From Gordonia bronchialis DSM 43247 (lineage in GTDB: Bacteria; Actinomycetota; Actinomycetes; Mycobacteriales; Mycobacteriaceae): DNA of 64,000 bases. Position numbers and translations under genes: made by a program. The stretch's first letter is position 1. Each line of letters opens with the position of its first letter. This document shows, one piece after another, positions 12,911-27,900 of this stretch. The stretch covers positions 3,968,001-4,032,000 of the forward strand of contig NC_013441.1 in the NCBI RefSeq assembly GCF_000024785.1. Reading direction: 5' to 3'. The notes under the pieces were generated by a model. The model was not told the origin of the DNA, ran no database searches, and saw nothing but the letters and a program-made list of their open reading frames with translations.

Positions 12911-15900
12911 ACCGCGGTCACCGGTGCCAGGCCGGCGACACCGCTGTCCACGGTGGCGGCGAGGCCGCGCACCGTCGGCGTCGTGAAGAGATCGCGCACC
13001 GAGACCTCGGCGGACAGGGCGTCCGACACTCGGGCGGCAACGCGGGTGGCCGACAACGAGTTCCCGCCGAGATCGAAGAAGGACTCGGTCACGCTGACCT
13101 GTTCGGCGCCCAGCACGTCCGCGAAGATTGCCGCGATCACCCGCTCGGCATCGGTGTCTGCCGCCACGACGCCGGCCTCACCGGTGTCCGGCAGTTCCGG
13201 CACCGGCAGTGCCGAGCGGTCCAGCTTGCCGTTGGCGGTGAGCGGCAATCGTTCCACCACCACGATGCGGTCGGGCACCATGTAGCCCGGCACCGCTCGG
13301 GCCACGCGCTCGCGGATGGCGTGCACGTCCAGATCGGTTCCGGCATCGGCAAGCGCGTAGCCGATCAGTTGCTCGTCACGGTTGTCGGGCCGGATGACGC
13401 GTGCGGCGGCCGCGGTCACACCGTCGACGGTGAGGATCGCCGCCTCGATCTCGCCGTACTCGATGCGGAAGCCGCGCAACTGAACCTGGGCGTCAGCCCG
13501 GCCCATGTACTCGATGTCGTCGCCGATCCGGCGGGCCAGATCGCCAGTACGGTACATCCGGCCCCCGGCTGCTGAGTACGGATCGGCCACGAAACGGGTC
13601 GAGGTCAGACCCGGCCTGTTGAGATAGCTCTGCGCCAATTGTCCGCCGAAGACGTAGATCTCACCGACCACCCCGGCCGGTACCGGCCGCAGGCGGGCGT
13701 CGAGGATATGGATGCCCAGCGAGGCGAGCGGACGACCGATGAAGCTCGGATCCGCGGCGCCGACTTCGTGCGGATTCAGTGCCCGGAAGCTGACGTGCAC
13801 CGTGGTCTCGGTGATGCCGTACATGTTCACCAGACGCGCCGGATCACCCGGATTGTCGTCGAACCAGCGGCGCACCTGATCGAAGCTGAGCTCCTCACCG
13901 CCGAAGACGATATAGCGCAACGACAGCGTCATCGCACGGCGCCGACGGGCCTCGGCAAGCTGATAGAACGCCGACGGTGTCTGGGAGAGCACCGTGACCC
14001 CCTCGGCCTCCAGCAGCGCGCCGAATGCCGACGGGTCCCGTGCCAGCTCCCGGTCGACCACCACCAGACGGGAACCGGTGACCAGTGGACCCCACAGCTC
14101 CCACACCGAGAAGTCGAAGGCGTAGGAGTGGAACATGGTCCACACGTCATCGGGACGGAAGTCGAAATCGACTGCGGCGGTGTCGAGAAGCGTCACCACA
14201 TCGCGATGGCTGATCTCCACCCCCTTCGGTCTGCCGGTGGAACCGGAGGTGTAGATCACGTACGCGCGGGCATCGGCCGGGATCCGTACCGGAGCGAATC
14301 CCGCTGAGGCGGTCCCCTGCACGGGATCCGCGGCATCGGCGAGGGCGGCGACGTCGACGATGCCGGTGGTCTCCGGCAACCGTTCCCAGACCTCGAGCGA
14401 GGCGGTCGACGAGTCGACGACCACCACCGGCGGGGATGCATCGGCAACGATGAACGCGAGCCGCTCGGCGGGATTGGTCGTGTCCAGCGGCAAGTAGGCA
14501 GCGCCGGCCTTCAGCACGCCGACGATCGTGGCGACCAGATCCGACGTGCGCCCGGTCGCCACTCCCACCAGATCACCGGGCCCGACGCCGCGTGCCATCA
14601 GCCCTTCGGCGATCGCCGACGACCGCTCATCGAGGGCACGATAGTCGACGGTCCGGACCACCCCATGGTGGCCTTCGGGAGCGGTGACCGCCTCCCGATC
14701 TGCGTATGCGGCAACGGAATCGGCGAAGAGATCGATCAGAGTGCGGTTCGAGTTCGGCGTCGCCACGACCGCGGGGATCAGCGCGCTTCGATACGCCGCG
14801 GTATCGGCGAGCGCGATGTCGGCGGTCCGCTCGTCGGTGCGATACACGGTGGCGTCGAGGATGCGCAGCACCGATGCGGCGAGCCCGGCGACCTGGTCGT
14901 CGCCGAACGCGGCGGGCAGGTACTTCAGCTTGAGTTCGTAGGAGTCCCCGCTCTCGGCGGTCACGAAAGTCAGTGGATAGTGCGTTGCGTCGCGCGTCCA
15001 GACGTCGGCGACCGTGAGGTCGTTTCCGAGCGCCGAGTTCGCGGTCGTGATGGAGTCGGTGTCCACCGGGTAGGACTCGTGAACCGCGAGAGTGTCGAAG
15101 AGCGCCGGCACCTCGGCCATCGCGGTGATCTCCGGCAGGCCGATGTACTGGTGGTCGAGTACCGACACCTTGCTCGCATAGAGGGCTTCGAGCACCTCTC
15201 CTATCGACGCGTCGGGATCGACGTCGACGACCACCGGCAATGTGTTGATGAACAGGCCGACCATCGCGTCGGCTCCCTCGAGGTCGGCCGGACGGCCCGA
15301 CACCGTCTCACCGAACGCGACGACCTGATTGCCGGTGGTTCGCGACAACAGTGCGGCCCAGGCGAATTGCATGATCGCCGCGACGGTCACGCCACGCCGG
15401 CGGGCGGTTTCCTTGATCGCGGCGGCCAATTCCGGGTCCACGGTCAGCGTGTGGTCACGCGGGAGGAGATCGGAGCTGGCCTCCAGTCGCGGGGATACCA
15501 GGGTGGGTGTGGTCAGCGGCTCGATCACCGTGCGCCAGGCGTCCAGTCCCGCTGGATCGTTCGGCGCGCCGACGTGGGTGACGAAGTCTCCGAAGTCGTT
15601 TCCGGACGTGTTGATCTGCCCGGTGTAGGTGGTGCCCGTGACATACAGGGACAGCAGATCGGCGAGGATGAGTGGTGACGACCATCCGTCGATCAGGATG
15701 TGGTGACTGGTGATGACCAGTTTCGCGACCTCATCCGCCCGCACCAGCACAAAGCGAATCAATGGCGGCGCAGCCAGATCGAACGGTCTGATCTGCTCCT
15801 CGTCGACGATCTGGGTCACTCGTTCGTCGGCGGCGGCCACCGGAATCGCGCCGAGATCGATCTCGGCCCACGGCACCTCGACCTGTGGGGGCACCACCGC

Positions 15901-18900
15901 GACCGATTCACCGCCACGAGTGCGGACGAAACCGGACCGCAGTGCACTGTGGTGGCCGATGAGAGCTTCGGCTGCGGCTCGTAGCCGGTCACCGTCGACA
16001 TCTCCGGTGAAAGTCAGCACCGCCTGTGTCACATAGACATCGACGGACCGATCGTCGGACGCGGCCAGTTCCGCCTGGAAGAACAGGCCCCGTTGCAGCG
16101 GCGCCAGCGGCGCGAGGGTGCTTCGCGGGTAGCGCGCGGCCAGTTCGTCGATCTCGGCCTGCGTGAGCGAAACACCGGCGACGTCGGAGGGAGACAGTCC
16201 GGGATCGGCCCCGCTGCGGACGTATTCTGCTGCGGCATCGAGTTGTTGAGCCCAGCCCCGGGCGATCTCGGCCACGTCGTCCGCGTTCAGCATCGCCTGG
16301 GGGAAGCTGAAATCGGCGGACAGTACACGGCCGGCCCCGGCGTCCCCCGCGTCGACGGCCACGTTGACCACCAGTGGAGTCATCGGCGCCATCGTGCCCG
16401 ATGGCGAGGGCACCAGCGGTGGAGCGCTCACCGGGAAAACTCCGTCGGCCACTGAGTCTACGGAGCGGTCGGCATCGATCCCCATCGACCCGCTGCGGTT
16501 ACCGAAGTAGTTCAGCGCGATCGACGGGAGTGGGCGGTCGGCGATCTCGGTGTGCAGGTCGTGACGCAGGAATCCGTAGCCGAGGCCGTGGTGCGGCTGG
16601 CCGAGACGTTCCTCCTTGGCGGCCTTGATCGCGTGAACGATGTCCTCGGCCGGGTCGAGGGCCAACGGCGCGATGCTCGTGAACCAGCCGACGGTTCGGG
16701 ACAGGTCGGCACGATATGGCGACGACCCGTGCTCGAGGACGTCGTCGTACCGTCCGTGCCCCTCGGCGAGGATGCCCACGGGCTCGGTGTCGGCGATGCC
16801 GCGGTTGAGTTGCCACACGCGAACGGCGCGTGCCAGCGCGGCGCGCAGGACGTCGTCGACGGTGCCGCCGAAGGCCGTGGGCACGTCGCCGAGGATGCCC
16901 TCGGACACCGTTTCGTCGATGCGGCAGAAGATCGTGTCGGTCGAGGCATAGGTGTCGCGCGCCGGTTCGAAGGTCTCACCGAGGTCGGTGGGGCGGCGTG
17001 GGGATCGCGCGAGCCAGTAGTCGATCTCGTCGGCATGACCCGTGGCGCGATCGGCGAGGGCGGTCGCCCATGCTCGTTGGGTCGTCGACTCCGCGCGCAC
17101 CGCGACCGGATGGCCGGCACTGCGCTGGAACCACACCGTGTTGAGGTCTTCGATGAGGATCGGCCAGGAGACGATGTCCACACCGAGGTGATGAATCACC
17201 AACACGATGCGTTTGACTCCCCCGGCGGCGGTGATCAGCACTGCATGGGCCAGAAGACCGCTCGACGGGTCGAGTTCCGCAGCCGCGTCAGCGTGGGCGT
17301 CGAGGATCACCTGTCCGAATTCGTCTGCACCCACCCGGTTCTCGCTTACGACCTCCGACACGCAGCGACTCACGTCGATCTCGTTACCCGCCGTCAGAAC
17401 CGCCTGCCCGTCGACGGTGGTCAGCGACGCCGTGAGCATCGGATGCGCGGTCATGACCGCCCCGAGCATGATCTCGAGTCCGGCGCGGTCCAGCGTATCG
17501 GGGGCGGTGAACACCATGGCCTGCGAGAAGTCGTCCGCCGCACCGGAGGCCGCCGAGTTCTCCACGAGCCAGGACACGATGGGCGGCAGCGGCACGACAC
17601 CGCGTCCGCCACCGGGCAGTTCAGGCAGCGTCTCGACCCGAGCGGACTCGTCGGTGGCCAGCGCGGCGATAGCGCGGATGGTCTTGCCCTCGAAGATGTC
17701 TCGCGGAGACACCGCGAGTCCGGCGGCCTTTGCCGACGACGCCACCTGAATCGAGGAGATCGAATCGCCACCGAGAGTGAAGAAGGAATCGGTCACACTC
17801 ACGCGCGGCAGTCCGAGCAGACCCCCGATGATCCGTGCGAGGTGTTCCTCGGCCGAGGTTGCCGGCGCCTCGTAATCGTCGGCGGAGGCCTCCGTCTCGG
17901 GCGCGGGGAGCGCCGCCCGGTCGAGTTTGCCGCCGGGAGTCAGGGGTAACTCGTCGAGTAACACCACATGCTGTGGAACCATGTGTCCCGCAAGCCGTTC
18001 CGCGGCCGCAGCGAGCAGATCACCGCCATCGACACGGCCGCCCCCGGTCCTGTCACCCACGACATAGGCGACCAGTCGTTCGCGTCCCAGCGAATCATGT
18101 CTGCCCGCGACGACAACCGAATCCACTCCCGGTACCGATGCGATGACCGCCTCGATCTCGCCGAGTTCGACTCTCTGTCCGTTGATCTTGACCTGGTCAT
18201 CCGCACGCCCGGCGAACTCGATCTCACCGTCGGCAGTGAGTCGAACCAGGTCACCGGTGGCGTACATACGTGTCCCGCCACCGCGGAACGGGTCGGCCAC
18301 GAAACCGGTGGCCGTCAGCCCCGGCTTGCCGAGATATCCCCGGGCGAGTGACTCCGTCGCGAGGTACAACTCGCCGACCACGCCGGGCGGCACCGGGTGC
18401 AGTCGCGCGTCGAGTACGTAGGCGGCGAATCCGCGGACGGGCCGGCCGATGGTGACCGGTGCATCCGGCACGGATCGGGCAGCGGTGGCCCAGACCGTCG
18501 CCTCTGAGGGGCCATAGAAGTTGAACATGCGCCGGCCGGGGCGTGCCCACCGCGCGATGAGTTCCGGCGGACACGCCTCGCCGCCGGTCACGAGGTTGCG
18601 GACACCATGCGCCGCTGCGGGATCCACGGTGGCCAGGACGGTCGGGGTGATCAGCGTGTCGGTGACCGCATCTCGGCGCAACACCTCTTCCAGCGCAGGC
18701 CCGGCGTAGCTCGCCGCAGGAGCCACCACGAGTGTGTTGCCCTGGCCGATCGCCCACATCATCTCCAGGACCGAGGCGTCGAAACTGGGTGAGGCGACGT
18801 GCAGTACCCGCGCCGACTGGCTCGGCCCGGACACCTCGCCCAGGGCGGCGATGAAGTTCGCGATGCCACGCTGGGTGACCCCGACCGCCTTGGGGCGGCC

Positions 18901-21900
18901 GGTGGAACCCGATGTGTAGACCACGTACGCGAGGCTGTCCAAGGTCAGCACACCGCGTCGTTCGGCTGCGGTCAGTTGGGCGTCGGAGCTGGGCGAGGCC
19001 AACAGATCGTCGACGTCGAGCCACGTACACCCCGAGTCGCCGAGGCGAGATCTGTTCGCGCCGTTCGTGATCCCCCAGCGGACGCCGGAGTCGGCAACCA
19101 TGTAGGCGATGCGGTCGGGCGGGTACGCCGGGTCGATCGGTACGTAGGCAGCCCCGGCGGTGATCACCGCCCATACCGCGACGACCGAGTCGACGGACCG
19201 TTCGAGGCCCACGGCGACGATGTCGTCGGCGCCGATGCCACGGTCGATCAGCTGGCGCGCCACCCGGTTGACGCGGCCGTTGAACTCGCCATAGGTCAGC
19301 TCGGTGCCGTCACAGACCAGTGCGGCATGGTCAAGGTCCACGTGACGACGGTCGAGCACGTCGACGAGTAGCGCCGGTTCGGTGACCCCACCGTCGGGCG
19401 CCGGGTCTGTGGCACCCAGAGAGTTGCGGCTCAACACGACGTCATCCAGACGGCTGTTCGGGTCGAGGATGTCGATGTCACCGACCGGCTGGCCGGGATC
19501 GGCCACCATGGCGCCGAGCACCCGCAGATAGATCTCGGCGATCTGCACGATCCGCGGCTCGTCGAACAATGCTGTCGCATAGACCAGGTCGATCGTCATC
19601 GGTCGATCGGCAGATCGGTCGCCGACGGTCACGGCGAGGTCGAACTTCGCCGAGGGTTCGGCGACATCCAGCGGCTCGGCATCGATCTCGCCGAGGGCGG
19701 CGGTCGGAAGGGATACACCCGCTGTCACCGCGGCGTGATTGAACATGATCTGCACGAGCGGCTGATGAGCGGTCGAGCGTTCCGGTGCCAATTCCTCGAC
19801 CAGGTCATCGAATTGGACGTCGGAGGCTGCGAAGGCGTCGAGATCGATGCCACGGACCACCGAGACGAAATCGGCGATGCTCTGCTCGGGATCGATCGGA
19901 GTACGGAGCACGAGCGTGTTGACGAACATGCCGACCAGGTCGAGCAGGGCTGCGTCGGTCCGGCCGGCTATCGGCGATCCGATGACCACATCGGTGGTCG
20001 AGGCCAGTCGACCGACCGCGATGGCCAATGCGGCGTGGGTGGCCATGAAGGTGGTCACCCCGTAGCGACGGCCGAAGTCTTCGAGCGCGGCGGCGAGGTC
20101 GTCGGGGACCGGCATCGAGTACTGGCGGGCGGCGGTGTCCAACACCGCGGGCCTGCTGCGGTCGAACGGGAGGTCGGTGACCACCGGCAGCTCTTGCAGA
20201 TGCGTACGCCAGTAGGCGAATTGCTGTCCGAGGGGGGTGTTCTCGTCGGCTGTCGAACCCAGGACATCGCGTTGCCAGAGTGCGTAGTCGGCATACTGCA
20301 CCGGCAGTGGTTCGGGGATCGGGGCGCCCTCCGGCGTCACTCGTCGAATGTAGGCGGCGAGCAGGTCGCGTACGAAGACGGGTGACGACTCCCCGTCAAA
20401 CGCGATGTGGTGGACCACGACCACGAGATCCATGAGGTTCGCACGGGCGTCTGGACCACCGGTCAGCAGCGCGCGTACCCGGATCGGCAGGTCGTGTGCG
20501 ACGTCGAACCCGCTGGATGCGGCATCGGCCAAATCGGCTGCGGCGTCCACGATCTGCCAGTCGAGTAGCTCTCGCGCCTGGGCCGGCTCGAGGGCGACCT
20601 GGTGCGGCTTCCCGTCGTGGGAGGGGTAGATGGTGCGTAGCACCTCGTGACGCTCGATGACGTCGCCGACAGCCTGAATCAGGGTTGCGGTGTCGACGTC
20701 ACCGCGCAGCCGCAACGCCATCGGGATGTTGTATGCCGGTGAGGCGGTGTCGAACTGGTTGATGAACCACATCCGCTGCTGAGCCGCCGACAGCGGCACC
20801 CGCACCGGCCGGACCATCGGCCGCAACCGCGCTACCTCACGGCCACCCACCACCAACCGCGCCGCCAACTCACGCACCGACGCAGCCTCGAACAACTCCC
20901 GCACACCCACCGCGGCATCGAACTCATCGGAAACCCGCGCCGCCAACCGCATCGCCGACAGGGAATTGCCGCCGAGATCGAAGAAGCTGTCGACAACACT
21001 CACCCGCTCGGTACCGAGGACCTCGGCGAATACATTCGCCACGGCTTGCTCGATGGCCGACTCGGGTCCGACGTAGGAGTCCGATCCGAATTCCGGAGCA
21101 GGTAATGCCTTACGGTCGAGCTTGCCTGCGCTGTTGAGGGTGACGTCGTCGAAGACCACCCACATCGACGGCACCATGTACACCGGCAGTGAGTCGGCCG
21201 CGGCGGCCTTGACGGCTTCGACGTCCACACCCGACGGTGACACGTATCCCACCAACTGTTGTCCACCGCCAGGCGCCTCCACCACCGTCGCCGCCGCGTG
21301 CACCACACCCGGCGCCGCAGCCAGCACCGCCTCGATCTCACCGAGCTCGATCCGCTGACCACGAAGTTTCACCTGGAAGTCGGTGCGGCCCAGATACTCC
21401 AATACACCGTCCGGCCGACGCCGCACCAGATCACCCGTCCGGTACAGCCGGTCCCCCGATCCGAACGGGTCGGCCACAAACCGTTCCGCCGTCAGATCCG
21501 GACGCGCCGCATACCCGCGCGCCAACTGCACCCCACCCAGATACAACTCACCGGCCACACCGACAGGCACCCGATGCAACCGCGCATCCAACACAACTGC
21601 ACTCGAATTCCACACCGGCACACCAATCGCCACCGACGACGCACCATCGTCGACCTGCTCGATGCGCTCATAGGTGATCTCCACCGCCGCCTCGGTCGGA
21701 CCATACAGGTTGTAGAACAACGCATCCGGCCACGCCGATCTGATCTGTGCGGCCACTGCGGGCGGTAAGGCCTCACCGGTGGCGGACACGATCCGCACGG
21801 ACGTCAACGATGCGATTCGGTCGCGTCCGACGACGTCGCAGAACACCGACATCATCGAAGGGACGAAGTGGACCATGGTCGTCTGGGTCCGTTTGATCTC

Positions 21901-24900
21901 CTCGGCAACGAGGACCGGATCCAGATGACCGTCGGGTGGCAACACCGTCACGCGCGCACCCACCATCAACGGCGCGAACAACTCCGGCACCGACACGTCA
22001 AAGGTGTACGGCGTCTTCAACATCACCGTATCCGTGGCATCGATCGGCAACTCCGACAAACCCCACCACAACCGGTTCAACACCGCCGCATGCGACAACG
22101 TCACACCCTTCGGCCGACCCGTCGAACCCGACGTGAACAACGTGTACACCGCGGAATCCGGTCTGAGGTCGGTGGCGACTCGCAGACCGTCGGGCTTCAC
22201 CGCCGTGTCGACGGCCCCGGACTCATCGACGGTGAGGACTTCGGCACCCCGCTCGAGGGCCGCCGATGCGACGTCACCGACGGTTCGGTCCTCCGTGACC
22301 AGCAGCAGCACCACGCCTGCGGTGTCGAACATGTAGCCGGCACGCTCTGCGGGAGCCGACACATCCACCGGCACATACTGACCGCCCGCGGCAACCACGG
22401 CGTGAATGCCCACGACCATCTCGATCGAGCGCGGCATACACACCGCCACGGCCACATCCGGCCCCACACCCCTCGATCGAAGGGTACGGGCGAGACGGGC
22501 AACCCGAGCACCGAACTCCCCGTAGGTGAACTCACGGCCCGCGAACTCGAGTGCCACAGCCGAAGGGGAACGCATGACCTGACGCGCCACCGCGTCCCAG
22601 ACATCGACTTCCGGAGGTGTGTCGACGTCGGAGCCGTTCTCCCTGTCACGCTCTCGTTCGATTTCGCCGTCGAGCAGCATCTCGACGTCACCGGAGGGGA
22701 TCGCAGGGTCAGTGCAAGCGGCTTCGAGGATTCCGACGAGCCGGTCGAGCATTGTGGCGACCCTGGACGCGCCGAAGAGATCGGTGGCATAGACGACGTC
22801 GAGCGCCCACGGCTCATCGGGCGGGGCGGGCATCACGGTGAAGTACAGGTCCAGCTGCGCGGCCAGCACACCGGGATCGACCTGATCGATTGCGACGCCG
22901 GCGATCTCGACTCCCGTTCCCGCGCCCGAGCCCGGGTCGAAGGACAGGATGACCTGTGCCAGCGGGGCAAAGGCTTCTGATCGCACCGGATTCAGTGCCT
23001 CGACGACGGTTTCGAAGGGCACATCTGCGTGCGCGAAGGCCTCCAGGTCGACTCCCCGGACCCGACCGAGCAGATCGGCGAACGACTCACCGGGATCGAT
23101 CGGCGTACGCAACACCAGCGTGTTGACGAACATGCCGACCACGGGGTCCAGCACCGCCTGACCGCGTCCGGCGACCGGTGTCGCGATCGCGATGTCCTCC
23201 GTCGTCGACAATCTGGACAGCAGGGTCGCCAACGCCGCATGCAGCACCATGAACGGTGTGACACCGTGCGCCGCTGCGACTTCGGTGATACGCGAGGCCA
23301 CGGCGGCCGGGATCTGTCTGGTGACGCGTGCGCCGCGCTGCGTTGCGACCGTCGGGCGCGGATGATCTGCCGGGATTTCGAGCACATCCGGCAGGCCCGC
23401 CAGATTCTCCCGCCAATATGCCAGTTGCGTACCGATGATCGATGACTCGTCCTCCGGGTCACCGAGGACCCGATGCTGCCAGATCGCGAAGTCGGCGAAC
23501 TGCACAGGCATGGGACTGAATTCAGGGGTGCTGCCGACGGCGCGCGCCGCGTAGGCCGTCACCACGTCGGTGATCAGGGGTGCCATCGATTCGCCGTCCA
23601 GCGCGATATGGTGCGCAATCACCGCGAAGTGATGTTCGGAATCGTTGCCGTGAATCCGGAACCGGATGGGCAGGTCGGTGGTGACATCAAAGCCGGTCAT
23701 CACGGCCGCCTCGAGTTCGGCGAACGACTCGACGATTTCCCAATCGAGCTGATCGGCAACGTCTTCGACGCCGACGGCCACCTGAGACGGAACACCATCC
23801 GGAGCGGGGAATCTCGTCCGCAACACCTCGTGCCGCGCGACGACGTCGACCACCGCAGCGCGTAGCGCGGCCAGATCGAGGTCGCCGACCATCCGGAAGA
23901 CCGCCGGGATGTTGTAGGCGGGGACACCCGGATCGAATTGATTGATGAACCACATCCGCTGCTGGGCGAAGGAAAGCGGGACGTGGTCGGGTCGTGGCCG
24001 GACCGGTTCGATCCCGGGAAGCGTGCGCACTCCGGCCGTCGCCGTCACCGCGGCGAGTTCACGCACGGACGGCCTGTCGAACAGGTCGCGCACCGTGACA
24101 TCCGCCTCGAGTTCGGCACCCACACGCGCCGCAAGGCGCATCGCGGACAAAGAGCTTCCACCCAGATCGAAGAAGCTCTCGGTCACACTGACTCGCTCGA
24201 GGCCGAGGGTCTCGGCGAAGACATGCGCCAGTCTTTCCTCGACTGCCGTCGCCGGCGGTTCATACTCGTGGGTCGTGCTGTCGAAGGTGGGTGCCGGGAG
24301 CGCACGTCGATCCAGCTTGCCCGCCGAGTTGAGGATCATGTCGTCGAGCACATTCCATACGGAGGGCACCATGTACGACGGAAGCGCTTGTTCGGCAGCG
24401 GATCTGACGGCATCGACGTTCACCGATGAGGGCGAGACATAAGCCACGAGGTGTTCGGCCCCGGTGGGTGCCGCCGCCACCGTCGCGGCCGCATGGACCA
24501 CTCCCGGCACGCTCGCCAGCACCGCCTCGATCTCGCCGAGTTCGATTCGCTGCCCGCGCAGCTTCACCTGGAAGTCGGTGCGGCCGAGGTACTCGACCTC
24601 TCCGTCGGTGGTCCACCGCACGAGGTCACCGGTGCGATACATGCGTTCACCCGGTGCGGCACCGAACGGGTTCGCCACGAATCGATCAGCGGTCAGGTCA
24701 CCACGCGAGGCATAGCCACGTGCGAGCTGTAGGCCACCCAGATAGAGCTCACCGGGGATACCGGGCGGCACCGGACGCAGTCGAGGGTCGAGGACCAATA
24801 GCGCTGTGTTCCAGACGGGCCGGCCGATCGGCACAGCAGACTCTCCGCGCCGAACTGCGTGGTGACTGACGTCCACTGCTGCCTCGGTGGGCCCATACAG

Positions 24901-27900
24901 GTTGTGTAGCACGGCGGCAGGAAGCGCATCGGTAACGTGTTGTGCGAGGGCTGCTGGCAGAGCTTCGCCAGAGGCGAACACCAACCTCAATGAATTCAGA
25001 GAACGCAACGTGTTTGCGTCCAAGATGTCGACGAATACAGCGAGCATCGATGGCACGAAATGGGTGATCGTTGCATTCGAACTCACGATGGTCCGGGCTA
25101 TATACGCCGGATCTCGATGGCCGTCGGGCACAGCGATTTCAAGCTGTGCACCCGCCATGAGCGGCCAAAACAGCTCCCAGACCGAGACATCGAATGTTGT
25201 GGGTGTCTTTTGGAGGACGACATCATCCTCGTCGATCGGGAACTCGGATTGCATCCACAGAAGCCGGTTGAGGACCGCCTCATGCGATACCGTAACACCC
25301 TTCGGCCGGCCGGTGGAACCTGACGTGAACAGTGTGTATGCGGGATGTGCGGGGAGGAGACCACGCCGCTCGCTCTGTGCGACCGGTTCGATCTGCTCGC
25401 TACCTGCCGCAAAGCCATCAGGTTCGATTTCGACCACCTTGACCGGCGACTGGGTTGTATGACCGACAGCCGCGGCTTCGGATGAAATGCTTGTTCCGGC
25501 AACCAACATGACACGAACGCCAGCCGTGTCCAGCATGTACTCCACCCGGTCGGCGGGTGCGGTCGTGTCCACCGGTACATACTGTCCGCCCGCCGCGATC
25601 ACCGCGTGGATCGCCACCACCATCTCGACCGATCGGTCGATGCAGATCGCGACTGCGGTCTCTGGGCCTACACCGATCGAGATGAGTTCACGCGCAAGGT
25701 GGTTCACGCGATCACCGAACTCGCCGTAGGTGACTTCCCGACCCGCGAATGTCATCGCCGTGGCATCGGGCGATCGTCGGTAGGCGCTAGACAACTGGTC
25801 CGCCAGGGTCTCCTCGGTGTCGGCATCCACCCGGGCACCGGTGGACCATCGATCGATGCGCGTGTTGTCGGTGGCAGAGAGCAGCGAGATGTCCGCGGTC
25901 GCTGTGTCGGGCGAGCCGGCCACGGTTCGCAGGATCGCCTCGAGCGCGCCGACGAGGACCTCGGCCTGCTCATCCGAGAATGCCGCGGGCTGGTATTTGA
26001 GTTTGAGCTCGAATCCACGGTCGGTGGGAGTTGTCAGCAGTGTCAACGGGTAGTGCGTCGCGTCACGTGCCTGCACGTCGGCCAGCACGACGCTGCCCGG
26101 CATGTCGACGCTCGAGAGCGAATCGTTGTCGACGGGATAGGACTCGTGAACGGTCAGGGTGTCGAAGAGCACCGATACTCCGGCGGCCGCCATGATCTCG
26201 GGCAGTCCCAGATGCTGGTGGTCGAGCACCGATACCTTGGCCGAGGCGAGCGTCTCCAGGACTTCGCCGATCGTGGCCTTCGGATCGACGTCGACGACAA
26301 CGGGCAAGGTGTTGATGAACAGGCCGACCATCGCATCGACGCCGTCGAGGTCTGGGGGCCGGCCTGAGACGGTCTCGCCGAAGGCCACGACCTGGTTCCC
26401 GGTCAGCCGGGACAACAACACCGACCACGCGAACTGCATGATCACCGAGACGGTGACCCCACGGGCACGTGCAGTGTCCTCGATCGCCGTCGACAGTCCC
26501 CGGTCCAGGATGACCGCACGATCGCGGGGTAGGTATTCGGTCGTCGCCTCGAGGTCCGAGGACACCAGGGTCGGTCCCTCGAGCGGTGCCAGCAGCTCAC
26601 GCCAGGCGGCCTCGCTGTCCGCATCGTCGGACACCGACGGAAGCGAGAGGTAGTCGGCGAAGTCGTTGCCCGAGGTGTTGATTCGTCCGGTGTAGGTATC
26701 ACCGGTCGCGTACAGGGCCAACAGATCCGCGATCACCAGGGGTGAGGACCAGCCGTCGATGAGGATGTGGTGGCTCGTGACAACGAGCCGGACCCCGGCG
26801 TCGGTGCGGACCACGACGAACCGGATCAGCGGCGGCGCGCTCAGGTCGAAGGGGTCGACCCGCGCAGCGTCTGCGATCCCCGCGACACGTTCGGCGACAA
26901 GCTCATCGGCCAGACCCGTGAAATCGACTACTTCCCAGCCGATCTCGCCCCCCGGCGGCACCACCGCCACAACGCTGCCACTCGGCACCCGGACGAAGCC
27001 CGATCGCAGGACACGATGATGCTCGAGCAACCCTTGTGCCGCGCGGTGCAGGCGCGCGATGTCGACGTCACCGTCCAGTTTCAGCACAGCTTGCGCGACA
27101 TATACATCCACTGCCGAGTCGACGCCGGCGACCAGTTCGGACTGGAAGACGAAGCCGCGCTGCAGTGGTGAGAGCGGCCACACAGCCGCACCCGGATACC
27201 GCTGCGCGAGCACGTCGAGGTCTTGTTGGGTGACCTCGACTCCCACCACATCGGATGGCGACAGGCCCGGATCGTCCACTGCGTCCACATGGTCGACGAT
27301 CGCGGACAACTCATCGGTCCAACGGCGCGCGAGGTCGGCGATCTCCGGTGCTGCGAACAGCGCACTCGGGAAACCGAAGACGGCCGAGAATCGGCGGCCG
27401 GTCTCATCGAGAACGGTACCGACGTTCACGGTCAACAGGTTGGACGCGACCATCGCCCCGCGCACCGTGCCCGGGAGCCGGGGCGCATCCACGGCCGGGA
27501 GGAGGTCGCCAACCGACTCGTCACCTGTGACATTGCCGAGGTAGTTGAAGCTCACCGTCGGAAGCGGTCGTGCCGCGAGTTCGGGACTTCCGCCGAATCG
27601 TAAGAGCCCATACCCGATGCCGTTGTCGGGCACGCTGACTCGTTCTTCCTTCGCGGCCTTGACCGCATGTGCGACGTCATCGGACGGATCGACGGCGACC
27701 GGCGCGATCGTGGTGAACCAGCCGACGGTCCGCGACAGGTCGGCCCGTACCGGCTCTCGGCCGGCGGCGAGTACATCTTCGTAACGGCCGTGGCCCTCGA
27801 CGAGGATCGACACCGGCGCATCGTCGATGATGCCGCGCGCATGCTGCCACCCCCGGACCGCCCGGGCGAGCGCTGCCACCAGCGGATCGTTCACCGCACC

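Larger units (their letters stand above)
20870..24010 (-). other. NRPS module 9: C-A-T
   Basis: C domain with [10 protein letters not shown]9 (about 22,640-21,070) with pocket DVPHSTLVEK, and T9 near 20,960. The A9 DNA contains blocks identical to A13 in subunit C (see repeats), and the pockets are the same. Confidence 0.82.

Noticed and set aside
11188..13575. Plus-strand open frame of 795 codons
   Set aside because: Antisense to the end of subunit B; no recognisable domain.
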